Part shown: positions 42,268-50,784 of the stretch, one piece after another
How the letters are laid out: each line of letters starts with the position of its first letter
Position numbering within the stretch: position 1 is the stretch's first letter
NCBI RefSeq assembly: GCF_000729995.1
Contig: NZ_JNFG01000039.1
Span: 1-59,050, forward strand
Origin: Caballeronia sordidicola
Lineage (GTDB): Bacteria; Pseudomonadota; Gammaproteobacteria; Burkholderiales; Burkholderiaceae
DNA: 59,050 nucleotides
Direction of reading: 5' to 3'
Position numbers and translations under genes: made by a program
The notes under the pieces: generated by a model
The model's database searches: none
What the model was told of the DNA's origin: nothing
What the model saw: only the letters and a program-made list of their open reading frames with translations

Positions 42268-42552
42268 TCACTCGTCTTCTGCAGTCCGAGGCTTGCCGCT
42301 GCGTTTTATCTGCTCGTCCATGGCCAGGTCGAGCTTGCTGACGCGTCGCGGTTTCTCTGGCTTGAGCGCGTTCACAAAGGCCACGAAATCATCCATGGTC
42401 TGCGGTGCGGAAAGTTTTTGCTCGCCGGTTGCCGCCCGATCGACGAGATAGAACAGGCCGCCGCTCAAGCTGACCGCGGCATAGTGCGGGTTGCCGGAGC
42501 GTGTCTTTAGACGCTCGACGGCGTTGATGGCTTTAGTCGAGCGCACGATCAT
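42268..42552 (-). CDS. Small protein of unknown function
   Basis: The protein has 94 residues, with a hydrophobic beta-like centre (HYAAVSLSGGLFYLVDRAAT) and a charged C-terminus (KPEKPRRVSKLDLAMDEQIK). I do not recognise a family. It lies 90 bp upstream of nothing on its strand except the lipoprotein gene, and is followed by a tandem repeat. Confidence 0.55.
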   Translation of the reverse strand: MIVRSTKAINAVERLKTRSGNPHYAAVSLSGGLFYLVDRAATGEQKLSAPQTMDDFVAFVNALKPEKPRRVSKLDLAMDEQIKRSGKPRTAEDE

Positions 42553-42624
42553 CCAGGTGTAAAAGCAAGTCCGCAGATGTCATGAAGCCGGCGTCATGAA
42601 ATACCTGGCCAAACTGCCTTGAGA

Positions 42625-42648
42625 TCAAGGTCAAGGTTAAGGTCAAGG
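42625..42648 (-). repeat. Four hexamers repeating the last codon and stop of the lipoprotein gene
   Basis: Read on the minus strand, CCTTGA, CCTTAA, CCTTGA and CCTTGA are contiguous. The first is the lipoprotein gene's final Pro codon plus its TGA, so the gene ends in four in-frame Pro-stop units. Confidence 0.9.
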
Positions 42649-42975
42649 CGCGCACTTCTTGCTCGCGCCTTCGAGCCACAGGTTCGACGCGTGGCGCTCG
42701 CCCGGATAAAACCGGTACGACGTTTCGCCGTTATCGAAGCGAACCTTGATCACGTTGGAATCGCCGAATTCGAGCATCGTCCCTTGGGGTATGGGTGTTT
42801 GCTTGAACGTGGCGTCATGTTTCTTCGCCTCGTCCGTCAGGCACTGGACAATGCTGGCCACCGACGCGTTAGGCGCCGTTTCGACTTCCGGCTGACCGGC
42901 ATCGGGGTTATGGAACTGGGCACAGGCTTGCAGCAAGAACAGGGGAAGCGCGAGCGCGCCGACAATCTTTTTCAT
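42643..42975 (-). CDS. Small putative lipoprotein
   Basis: From ATG 42975 (AAGGA 7 bp upstream) the protein has 110 residues. The signal MKKIVGALALPLFLLQAC has a lipobox with Cys18. The mature part includes SIVQCLTDEAKKHDATFKQT and YRFYPGERHASNLWLEG, with Cys near the C-terminus (KKCAP). It is probably anchored to the membrane facing the periplasm. I do not know its function. Sixteen upstream in-frame codons are not needed. Confidence 0.8.
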   Translation of the reverse strand: MKKIVGALALPLFLLQACAQFHNPDAGQPEVETAPNASVASIVQCLTDEAKKHDATFKQTPIPQGTMLEFGDSNVIKVRFDNGETSYRFYPGERHASNLWLEGASKKCAP

Positions 42976-43139
42976 GGTGTCCTTCAAGGTTTGCGACCGC
43001 CTTTTCGACGACCTGTCCAACAAAACATTCGACTACGACAATCTGACATTACAGCATAGCGGCCTTACGTTTTCGGTCTGCGGGGATCCCGGCCGGCGAG
43101 GACGAACGCCTGCCGCCGTGCGCCGGTGCCCAAGGGCAT

Positions 43140-44843
43140 TCACGCATCCGGCGGCACGCCGAGAAGCTGCATGGTGCCGCCGACCACGCCCGAAAACACC
43201 GGTCCGGCCACGGTCCCGCCGTAGTAGGAGCCGGCTGACGGCTCATCGATCATCACGGCCACTATCACTTGCGGGTCGCTCATCGGCGCCATGCCGACGA
43301 ACGACGCGCGATACTTGTTCGCCGCGTATGTGCGCCCGATCTGCTTGCGCGCCGTACCGGTCTTCCCACCCACGCGATACCCTTCCACCGCTGCCGCACG
43401 TCCCGTGCCACGGGGTCCCATCGCGAGTTCCAGCATGTCGCGCACAGCCGCTGCAGTCGCGGGTTTGGTGACTTGCACGGGGTCCCGCGCAGCCTGGCCG
43501 CGAATCAAGGTGGACTGCCGGAACTCGCCATTGCCCGCGTAAGCCGTATAAACCTGTGCAATCTGCAACAACGACAACGACAGCCCATACCCATAGGCCA
43601 TGGTCGCCTGCTCGATCGGGCGCCAGCGTTCGTATGCCCGCAGACGTCCGGTGGCCGCGCCTGGGAATGTCAGGTCTGGCGCCTGGCCAATGCCGTATTC
43701 GCGATACTTGTCCCAGACCGTTTGCGGGCGAAGCTTGAGCGAGAGTTTGGTCAACGCGATATTGCTCGACATCTGCACGGCCTCGGAGACCGTGATGACG
43801 CCGTGGTTCGACGTATCGTGGATCACGTTCGGCCCGAGCTTGAACGTCCCCGGCGATGTATCGATACGCGTATCCGGCCGCACGACCCCAAGGTCGATAG
43901 CCAGCGCCGCCACCAGCGGCTTGATGGTCGAGCCCGGCTCGAAAGTGTCGGTCAGCGCGCGGTTGCGCAACTGCTCGCCGGTCAGGTGCGTGCGGTCGTT
44001 GGGATCGAAGGTCGGATAGTTCGCGAGCGCGAGGATCTCGCCGTTCTTCGCGTCCAGCACCACCACGCTGCCCGCCCGCGCGCGATGCTTCGTGATAGCG
44101 GCGGCCAGTTGCGTGTGCGCGAGCTGCTGGATCCGGCGGTCGATAGTCAGATGAATGGTCTCGCCATTCTCCGGCAACTCCACATCGCCAATCTCCGACA
44201 CCACGCGCCCCAGGCGGTCGCGGATCACTTCGCGCTGGCCGTGCTCGCCGGTCAGCCGGTCGTTTGCCGCGAGTTCAATGCCTTCCTGGCCCTTGTCTTC
44301 GTTATCGGTGAAGCCGACCACGTGAGCCGCCGATTCGCCTTCGGGATAGAAGCGTTTTGTGTCCGCGACCAGCGTCACGCCTGCGAGCCCGGTTTCCGCA
44401 ATCCGCGTGGCCGTGTCGGCATCGACTTGCCGTTTCAGCAGCACGAACGAGCGCGAGGCATCGAGGCGGCGCGCCAGTTCCTTCTCGGGCATATCGATCA
44501 GGCGAGCGACTGCCGGCAGGGTGCCGCGATCAAAGTGCGATGGCGTGGCCCAAATCGCATAGGTCGCGAGACTCACGGCAAGCATGGCGCCGTTGCGGTC
44601 GACAATGCGTCCGCGCGTGGCGCTCAGTTCCAGCGTGCGTTGATAGCGTTTTTGCCCCTCGCCGATATAAAAGTCCTGGTTCACGACCTGCACCCACAGC
44701 GCTCGCGCCGTGAGCGAAGCGAACGCGCCGAACATCAGCATGACGACGAGCGTGGAGCGCCACCGTGGCAGCCGGTTTTCGAGCACTGCATTTTTCACGG
44801 GCGTCCGATAAGATTCATGGGCTCGCTTGGCGGTTTTACGCAT
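43140..44843 (-). CDS. FtsI-like peptidoglycan D,D-transpeptidase (class B PBP)
   Basis: The protein has 567 residues: a cytoplasmic tail, one membrane anchor (about 30-50), a PBP dimer domain (TRGRIVDRNGAMLAVS, near 75-95) and a transpeptidase domain with SxxK in GSTIKPLVAA, SxN in QMSSNIALT and KTG in VGGKTGTARK. It cross-links peptidoglycan in the periplasm and is a beta-lactam target. It lies outside any division/cell-wall cluster, so it is an accessory FtsI paralogue. It is 8 bp downstream of the N-acetyltransferase gene on the same strand and probably co-transcribed. Confidence 0.92.
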   Translation of the reverse strand: MRKTAKRAHESYRTPVKNAVLENRLPRWRSTLVVMLMFGAFASLTARALWVQVVNQDFYIGEGQKRYQRTLELSATRGRIVDRNGAMLAVSLATYAIWATPSHFDRGTLPAVARLIDMPEKELARRLDASRSFVLLKRQVDADTATRIAETGLAGVTLVADTKRFYPEGESAAHVVGFTDNEDKGQEGIELAANDRLTGEHGQREVIRDRLGRVVSEIGDVELPENGETIHLTIDRRIQQLAHTQLAAAITKHRARAGSVVVLDAKNGEILALANYPTFDPNDRTHLTGEQLRNRALTDTFEPGSTIKPLVAALAIDLGVVRPDTRIDTSPGTFKLGPNVIHDTSNHGVITVSEAVQMSSNIALTKLSLKLRPQTVWDKYREYGIGQAPDLTFPGAATGRLRAYERWRPIEQATMAYGYGLSLSLLQIAQVYTAYAGNGEFRQSTLIRGQAARDPVQVTKPATAAAVRDMLELAMGPRGTGRAAAVEGYRVGGKTGTARKQIGRTYAANKYRASFVGMAPMSDPQVIVAVMIDEPSAGSYYGGTVAGPVFSGVVGGTMQLLGVPPDA

Positions 44844-44851
44844 CGTGGCGA

Positions 44852-45757
44852 TCAGGACGGTGCGGACGTGCTGGACGTGGACAGCTGGACGATCCGTTCG
44901 AGCACGGCATCGAGTCCGCCGGCCAGGGTTTCACTGCGGGTGTCGGAGTCGCTGTCGGCAAGCACAAGCCCGAACGTGTTTTGCAGCACGCCGCGCAATT
45001 CTTCAGCGCTTGCGAGCTCGCGTTTGGATTCTCGCGTGGATGCGGTATTGCCACGCTGTGTCAGGGTCGTGTCGAGCAAAGTCTGCCGCTCTCCCGGCAT
45101 CACCCGCGCCACGATCAGGTGGTTCACGAAGATCGACTCGGGATACGTCGATACATAATGGTTCGCCATGGCGTAGTCGGCGGGAAATTGCGGTTCGAGG
45201 TCGAAACGGTAGATCGGCTTCCAGGTATCGCCAAGCTTCACTTGGAGGAGGAAATCGCCGCGCTCGATCAGGTCGAGACGAAACGGCTCGTGCGGCGTCG
45301 CCTGTTCGCGGCCCGTGTCGAACAGCAGCGGAGCGGTGAGCGTCATGCTGCCAAAACCGACGTCCGCGAGCCAGGTTTCGTTGGGTGTTTCGACCAGCAG
45401 GATCATGTGGGTGCGCGGCGGCAAGGCAACCGGACTGTTGCACGCCGCGCTGTTCCACATCACGCGCGCAGCGAGCCCCGTGGTGCCGAAGCCGAGCGTG
45501 TCGAGCACGGCGCGAAACAGCAGGTTGTGTTCATAACAATAGCCGCCGCGCCGCGCGCTCACGAGCTTCGCGAACACGGACGCGAGGTCGAGGCGCGGCG
45601 TGCGCCCGCGCAGCGCGTCGAGATTTTCGAACGGGATGACTTGCGGATGCAGCCTATGCAGCGCGTGCAGCGTCTCTGATGTAGCCTGCTGAGGTCCGCT
45701 ATAGCCGATGCGGTCGAAATAGGCGGCGAGTTGCGCCGGGGAGAGTGTCTGATTCAT
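44852..45757 (-). CDS. nat: Arylamine N-acetyltransferase
   Basis: The protein has 301 residues with the NAT signature RGGYCYEHN and the catalytic triad C74, H117 (RTHMILL) and D132 (LADVGFG). It transfers acetyl from acetyl-CoA to arylamines or hydrazines through a Cys thioester. Its length fits the family with a slightly longer, Ser/Thr-rich C-terminus. It precedes the FtsI-like gene by 8 bp on the same strand. Confidence 0.93.
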   Translation of the reverse strand: MNQTLSPAQLAAYFDRIGYSGPQQATSETLHALHRLHPQVIPFENLDALRGRTPRLDLASVFAKLVSARRGGYCYEHNLLFRAVLDTLGFGTTGLAARVMWNSAACNSPVALPPRTHMILLVETPNETWLADVGFGSMTLTAPLLFDTGREQATPHEPFRLDLIERGDFLLQVKLGDTWKPIYRFDLEPQFPADYAMANHYVSTYPESIFVNHLIVARVMPGERQTLLDTTLTQRGNTASTRESKRELASAEELRGVLQNTFGLVLADSDSDTRSETLAGGLDAVLERIVQLSTSSTSAPS

Positions 45758-45966
45758 GTGGAACTCCTGCCCTTATGATGGAAACGAGGCCGGGCGAGCC
45801 GCCGCGAGGTGCCGACATTCTACGGCACAGCCCGCGCGCCGATTACATATTGCATACGCAGAGTCGAAATGACAGAAGCGGACCGTTTGGGCAGGATTTT
45901 GAACTGAGACGCGCCCAACATGGTCTTTAGTAGGCAGTGCGTTCAACTCTTCTTTTAAAGAACCCT

Positions 45967-47520
45967 ATGTCGACCCCACTCGCTAGCACAACTTCCTCCC
46001 CGACACCTGCCGGCAAGCATCCCGCTCCGCCGTGCACACTCGTCATCTTCGGCGCGGCCGGGGACCTGACCAAACGGCTGCTGATGCCGGCGCTGTACAA
46101 CCTGTCGTCCGATCGCCTGCTCGACGACAAGATGAAGATCATCGGCGTGAACGTAGGCGAGCTCGAGACGAGCGCCTGGCGTGACGAACTGACCGACTCG
46201 CTGAAAAAATTCGCCGCCGACAAAGCCGGCGCCTTCCATACGTCGAAACTCGACGACCGGGCGTGGAACTGGGTCGCGGATCGCCTGCAATACATGGCCG
46301 GCGAGTTCGAAAGCGATGACGTGTTCAACAAGCTGAAACAGACGCTGGGCGATAACGGAAATGTCATTTTTTATCTCGCCGTCAGTTCGCGCTTCTTCAA
46401 GACGATCGTAGAGCGGCTCGGCCGAGTGGGATTGTTGAAGGAAAGCGACCAGGGCTTCCGGCGCGTGGTGATCGAAAAGCCCTTCGGGCACGACTATGCG
46501 TCGGCGAAAGATCTCAACGAGAGCATTCTCAAGTTCGCCGGCGAGAACCAGATTTATCGTATCGATCACTTTCTTGGCAAGGACACGGTTCAGAGCATCC
46601 TGGCCGTGCGCTTCGCGAACGCGTTGTTCGAGCCCATTTTCCGGCGCGAATACATCGATCACGTGCAGATCACAGCGGCTGAAACCATTGGCGTGGAAGC
46701 GCGTGGCGGGTTTTACGAGCAGACGGGCGCGTTCCGCGACATGGTCCCGAACCACCTGTTCCAGTTGCTCGGCATGGTCGCCATGGAACCGCCGAATTCA
46801 TTCGACGCTGAAGCCGTGCGGGACAAGAAGGCTGAAATTTCCGACGCAATCCAGCCGCTGAAACCCAATGACGTCGTGCTCGGGCAGTACGAAAAATCCG
46901 CGAGCCTGGCCGGGTATCGCGAGGAAGCCGATGTCGCGCCGGACAGCCAGACCGAAACGTATGCGGCGGCGCGAGTTTTCGTCGAAAACTGGCGCTGGGC
47001 TGGCGTACCGTTTTACCTGCGCACCGGCAAGCGGATGACGGCGCGGCGCACGGAGATATCGGTGCAACTGAAAGCGGTGCCGTTCCTGCTGTTCCGTGAC
47101 ACCCCCGTGGACACGCTCGCGCCGAACGTGCTGACGCTGCGTATTGACCCGGAACACGGCACGAGCTTCGATTTCAACGTGAAGGTGCCCGGTCCGGTGA
47201 TGCAGGTTGGGGCGGTCAAGTCATCGTTCAAATACGACGATTTTTTCGATGAAAAGCCGAACGTCGGTTATGAGACGTTGTTGTACGACTGTATGCTCGG
47301 CGACGCGACGCTGTTCCAGCGCGCCGATAGCATTGAAAAAAGCTGGGCGGCAGTTGACGGGGTGTTGCATCCTGAAGGCGGTCGTTTGCCGGTACATGGC
47401 TACACCGCGGGCAGTGCGGGACCGAAGGAAGCCGACGACCTGCTGAAGGCCGATGGCCGTGCGTGGCGCCCGTTGGCGGACGACCACCCGCAAAAATCCG
47501 ATCACGACGACAAGAACTGA
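45967..47520 (+). CDS. zwf: Glucose-6-phosphate 1-dehydrogenase
   Basis: From ATG 45967 the protein has 517 residues. NADP-binding motif FGAAGDLTKRLLMPALYNL lies near residue 30. The active-site segment is IYRIDHFLGKDTVQ, with EKPFGHD before it and GYETLLYDCMLGDATLF in the C-terminal half. It makes 6-phosphoglucono-lactone, feeding the Entner-Doudoroff and pentose phosphate pathways. The N-terminus has about 20 extra Ser/Thr/Pro-rich residues. It begins an operon with a glucokinase-like gene 10 bp downstream. Confidence 0.95.
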   Translation: MSTPLASTTSSPTPAGKHPAPPCTLVIFGAAGDLTKRLLMPALYNLSSDRLLDDKMKIIGVNVGELETSAWRDELTDSLKKFAADKAGAFHTSKLDDRAWNWVADRLQYMAGEFESDDVFNKLKQTLGDNGNVIFYLAVSSRFFKTIVERLGRVGLLKESDQGFRRVVIEKPFGHDYASAKDLNESILKFAGENQIYRIDHFLGKDTVQSILAVRFANALFEPIFRREYIDHVQITAAETIGVEARGGFYEQTGAFRDMVPNHLFQLLGMVAMEPPNSFDAEAVRDKKAEISDAIQPLKPNDVVLGQYEKSASLAGYREEADVAPDSQTETYAAARVFVENWRWAGVPFYLRTGKRMTARRTEISVQLKAVPFLLFRDTPVDTLAPNVLTLRIDPEHGTSFDFNVKVPGPVMQVGAVKSSFKYDDFFDEKPNVGYETLLYDCMLGDATLFQRADSIEKSWAAVDGVLHPEGGRLPVHGYTAGSAGPKEADDLLKADGRAWRPLADDHPQKSDHDDKN

Positions 47521-47530
47521 GGAGAACCGT

Positions 47531-48376
47531 ATGGGGACAGCAGCACGCAAGGCAGCAGTGAAGAAGACAGCGAGCAAGACAGCGAGCAAGACAACCGCAG
47601 GCAAGACCACCCGACGCTCGGCCGCGAAAGAACGGATTCTCGCGATCGACGTGGGCGGCACGGGCCTGAAGGCCGCGATTATCGATGCGCACGGGAAGAT
47701 GCTGACCGAGCGGGTCAAGGTGGCCACGCCGCATCCGTGTCCGCCGGACGTGATCGTGCAGAAGCTGGTGGAACTGGTCGGGCCGCTGTTGACGCCGCTG
47801 CCGGCCACGCAGATCTCGATCGGTTTTCCGGGCGTAGTGCGGGACAACCACGTGCTGACCGCGCCAAACCTCGGCAACGAATTCTGGCGCAACGTGCCGC
47901 TCGCGGACATGCTGGCCGAGCACCTCGGGCACCTGCCGGTGCGCATTATCAACGACGCCGAAATGCAGGGGCTTGCAGCTATCGAAGGGAAAGGCATCGA
48001 GTTCGTGCTGACGCTGGGCACGGGCGCGGGCACTGCGCTTTTCCGCGATGGCGAACTCATGCCGCATCTCGAGCTGGCGCATCATCCGGTGAGCAAAAAC
48101 AAGACGTACGACGAATATCTCGGCAACGCGGCGCGCGACAAGGCGGGTAACAAGCGCTGGAATCGCCGGGTGGAGAAGATCATCGGCATCCTGAGCTCGC
48201 TGGTGAACTACGATCGTTTGTGGATTGGCGGCGGCAATGCAGCCAATCTCAATTTCGACTTGCCGAATAACGTGAAAGTGGTCTCGAACGAGGCGGGCAT
48301 TGAAGGCGGCGCACGGCTCTGGCATCCGCGTTCAGTGCGCGAGACGCGGCAATTGCCGCCTGGAGCGTTTGAATGA
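47531..48376 (+). CDS. ppgK: ROK-family glucokinase, PpgK-like, with lysine-rich N-terminal tail
   Basis: From ATG 47531 (GGAGAA upstream) the protein has 281 residues. After a basic tail of about 36 residues (KKTASKTASKTTAGKTT) comes the phosphate loop ILAIDVGGTGLKAAIID, then SIGFPGVV, NDAEMQG, TLGTGAGTALF and ELAHHP, resembling polyphosphate glucokinases. It would make glucose 6-phosphate for Zwf from polyphosphate or ATP. The tail is coded by two 12-bp repeats AAGACAGCGAGC (47564-47587) and resembles histone H1-like tails; polyphosphate or nucleic-acid binding is possible. It overlaps the HAD gene by 4 bp. Confidence 0.82.
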   Translation: MGTAARKAAVKKTASKTASKTTAGKTTRRSAAKERILAIDVGGTGLKAAIIDAHGKMLTERVKVATPHPCPPDVIVQKLVELVGPLLTPLPATQISIGFPGVVRDNHVLTAPNLGNEFWRNVPLADMLAEHLGHLPVRIINDAEMQGLAAIEGKGIEFVLTLGTGAGTALFRDGELMPHLELAHHPVSKNKTYDEYLGNAARDKAGNKRWNRRVEKIIGILSSLVNYDRLWIGGGNAANLNFDLPNNVKVVSNEAGIEGGARLWHPRSVRETRQLPPGAFE

Positions 48377-49263
48377 CATCCATCGGCGCTACCGGTCTGA
48401 ATCTGCGTTCCGGTCATGACGATCCGGAGCGGGCGCTGGCGGCACTGGCGAAGGTCGAGCTCGTGATTTCGGATTGCGACGGCACCTTGCTCTACACGGA
48501 CAAATCGCTTGGCGAGCCTGCGAAGGAAGCCGTGCGCAATCTCGCCTCCGCGGGCGTCCGCTTCACGGTGGCGAGCAGCCGGCCGGGCAAGGGCATGCAT
48601 TCGATCGTGGAAACGCTTGGGATCCAGTCGCCGTTTGCCGCTTTCAACGGCGGCAAACTCGTCGATCCCGCCGGCTGGAAGACCCTGAGCGCTCACTGGC
48701 TGCCGCGCGACGCCGCGCAAACGGCCCTGGAAAGCCTGGCGCGCGACGGAGTGGACGCGTGGGTGTTCATTGACGACCAGTGGTACATCACGAACCCCGG
48801 CGGCGAATACGTGCCGCTTGAACGCCGGACGGTGGGATACGACGCGGTGGTGGTCAAGCGTTTCGAGGATATCGACCTGGATTCGATCGAAAAGATCGTG
48901 GCGTCGACGAAAGACGCGGCGCTGCTTCAACGCAAGGAGGCAGAGTTCCAGGACACGCTCAAGGGCCGGGCCACGGCAATGCGCTCACAAACCTACTACC
49001 TCGACATCACGCATCCGCTCGCGAACAAAGGCGAGGGCGTGCGCGAACTGGCGCGCTTGGCGGGCGTTGCGCTGGAAAATGTGGCGGTGCTGGGGGACAT
49101 GGGCAACGACGTCGCCATGTTCGACGTGGCGGGTGTTTCCATTGTGATGGGGCAGGCGTCGCCAGACGTTCAATCGCACGCGACGTTTGTATCGGCCACG
49201 AACGATGAAGACGGCTTTGCCTTGGGCCTCAACGGATTGCTGGCGGCCCGGAAGGGAAAATAA
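48373..49263 (+). CDS. Cof/SPP-type HAD hydrolase (subfamily IIB)
   Basis: The protein has 296 residues with HAD motif I VISDCDGTLLYTD, motif II VASSRPGKG, the C2B cap domain, Lys in ITHPLANKGEGV and motif IV LGDMGNDVAMF. It hydrolyses a sugar phosphate or similar small phosphate ester. The ATGA overlap couples it to the glucokinase-like gene, so zwf, ppgK and this gene form one sugar-phosphate operon. Short direct repeats follow the stop. Confidence 0.92.
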   Translation: MTSIGATGLNLRSGHDDPERALAALAKVELVISDCDGTLLYTDKSLGEPAKEAVRNLASAGVRFTVASSRPGKGMHSIVETLGIQSPFAAFNGGKLVDPAGWKTLSAHWLPRDAAQTALESLARDGVDAWVFIDDQWYITNPGGEYVPLERRTVGYDAVVVKRFEDIDLDSIEKIVASTKDAALLQRKEAEFQDTLKGRATAMRSQTYYLDITHPLANKGEGVRELARLAGVALENVAVLGDMGNDVAMFDVAGVSIVMGQASPDVQSHATFVSATNDEDGFALGLNGLLAARKGK

Positions 49264-49278
49264 CGGTGCGAGGCTTGA

Positions 49279-49312
49279 ATACGCGTAACTGAGGTAACTG
49301 AGATACGCGTAA
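49279..49312 (+). repeat. Nested direct repeats after the HAD gene
   Basis: GTAACTGAG is tandemly duplicated (49285-49302), and ATACGCGTAA occurs at 49279 and 49303 around it. The unit contains TGA. It lies 16 bp after the HAD gene stop. Confidence 0.75.
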
Positions 49313-49454
49313 GAGAGCGACATCGGCGCCATGCGATGCTGACTGGCAGCATCCAGCGGTGGCGCCGACGAAGCGTTGCTCTCGACTCCGGCGAACAGGA
49401 CTGTGCGGGACTCGCTTTGAATGCGATTAAGCGCGCGTCACGACAGCGTTCTGC

Positions 49455-49721
49455 TTAGCGGCGACGCATTTGCGGACGTTGACCGCCGCCGGTTGCGCGT
49501 TCGTCCTTGTGCCGGAAGTTGATCCGGCCTTTCGTCAGGTCATACACCGACAGTTCCAGCGTCACACGGTCGCCCGCGAGAATCCGGATGTGGTTCTTGC
49601 GCATGCGGCCCGATGCGTACGCGCCCACGACCACGCCGTTGTCCAGCGTCACGCGGTAGCGGCTGTCGGGAAGCACTTCGTCAACAATGCCGTCCAGCTC
49701 GAGTAACTCTTCTTTCGCCAT
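49455..49721 (-). CDS. infA: Translation initiation factor IF-1
   Basis: The protein has 88 residues of the S1/OB fold: MAKEELLELDGIVDEVLPDS, RVTLDNGVVVGAYASGRMRK, IRILAGDRVTLELSVYDLTK (each in part), then INFRHKDER. AAGGAG lies 6 bp before the ATG. It has about 15 more C-terminal residues (Gly/Arg-rich) than the usual 72-residue IF-1 and is not in a ribosomal protein operon, so it is probably the second IF-1 copy typical of Burkholderia relatives. Confidence 0.92.
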   Translation of the reverse strand: MAKEELLELDGIVDEVLPDSRYRVTLDNGVVVGAYASGRMRKNHIRILAGDRVTLELSVYDLTKGRINFRHKDERATGGGQRPQMRRR

Positions 49722-49812
49722 ATAAAGCTCCTTAAATCATCTATTCGATGCGATTGTATGCGAGACCGGCCCGACCCCGCGATGCCTTTTAACGCCTAAC
49801 AGTCGCGTCTAG

Positions 49813-50115
49813 TCACAGATCTGCAACAGTCTGGCCGTCGATCTGGCCGTCGATCAGCTTTTCCGCATGCAACAAGCACGCCCGGCGAGCCTGGCCGCCG
49901 TTTTCAAACGATCCGGTCTGTTCAATTCGAAACACGCGGCTTTCGCCCGTTGCTTCCTCGCCTGCCGGCGGCGCGCGGCGGATGCGCACCGACGCTTCGT
50001 AACCGGTATCCGCTGCACGGACTGCCGCACCGCCGTCGCGGGCGCCACGGGGGTAAATCAGCGGATGAATTTCATAACCTTTGTACGTCTTAAGCGGCTT
50101 GACCAGTTCTTTCAT
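49813..50115 (-). CDS. Small protein of unknown function
   Basis: From ATG 50115 (AGGA close upstream) the protein has 100 residues (MKELVKPLKTYKGYEIHPLI at the start, ASVRIRRAPP and SFENGGQARRACLLHAEKLI later). The C-terminus contains an in-frame duplication (IDGQIDGQ) from a 12-bp repeat. The frame is open far upstream, but that part has low-quality, Cys-rich content. I recognise no family. Confidence 0.65.
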   Translation of the reverse strand: MKELVKPLKTYKGYEIHPLIYPRGARDGGAAVRAADTGYEASVRIRRAPPAGEEATGESRVFRIEQTGSFENGGQARRACLLHAEKLIDGQIDGQTVADL

Positions 50116-50784
50116 GTTTCCTGAATTCCTGTATTGCGCCCGCCCGGGCATCGACATGGTGCAGCCGATGCCTTGAAAACCACTCCGGCAACCGTTCAGC
50201 GCCTTTTGGCACGTGCGGTCGACAGGTGTTAGCGAGCAAAAACGAGCAAAAATGACGTGCGGCGCACACATTGCGCAGCCGCTCGCTGGGCTGTAGGTGT
50301 TGATGAACGTCGCGGTAACACTGCGGTAACACGTCAGCCGCGCATGTCGAACTGCCCATGCCGCTGCGCACGAATTACCCATGCAACCATGCGCGGTACA
50401 ACGCGTGGAAACAAGCAACCGTCGACGTCGCTGCTGTTTAAACCTTGAAGACGAATGCAGGGCCGCGACCGGTTGCGGAGCCCACACTGCCGGGGCGATG
50501 ACATTCAGCCAAGGTGTTGCGCTGAAATGTTGGATGGATCGCTGCTGCCGTGGCGAACACGCTGCGCCAGAGGCGCACTGTGTAATATTAGACAGCAAAT
50601 CAGAAAAAAGTTCCGCTGTCGCCGGAGGCCCCGCCTCTCGATGCTGCAATGCTGACATGCCCGTCAACACTAATTGCGATTGTCCGCGTACGCTTGTATG
50701 CGTGCGATTTCCGCGCAATTTTTGTCGAGCCGTTTTCCGTCACGCAACCGCCTTCCAGCGGCACCGAATACTCCATTATAACCA
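50116..50784. other. Intergenic gap, nothing recognised
   Basis: About 670 bp between corA and the 100-residue gene. Long open frames occur on both strands but have atypical, Cys/His/Arg-rich translations and no ribosome sites. I see no tRNA-like cloverleaf or hairpin with T-run. It could hide a small RNA; there is no positive sign. Confidence 0.5.

Noticed and set aside
43269..45158. 629-residue open frame on the plus strand
   Set aside because: It lies opposite the FtsI-like and N-acetyltransferase genes, which have clear catalytic motifs. The Arg/His-rich translation is typical of an antisense shadow in GC-rich DNA.
50116..50784. tRNA or small RNA gene in the longest gene-free gap
   Set aside because: No cloverleaf, CCA-type end, T-loop sequence or strong hairpin with T-run was found by eye.
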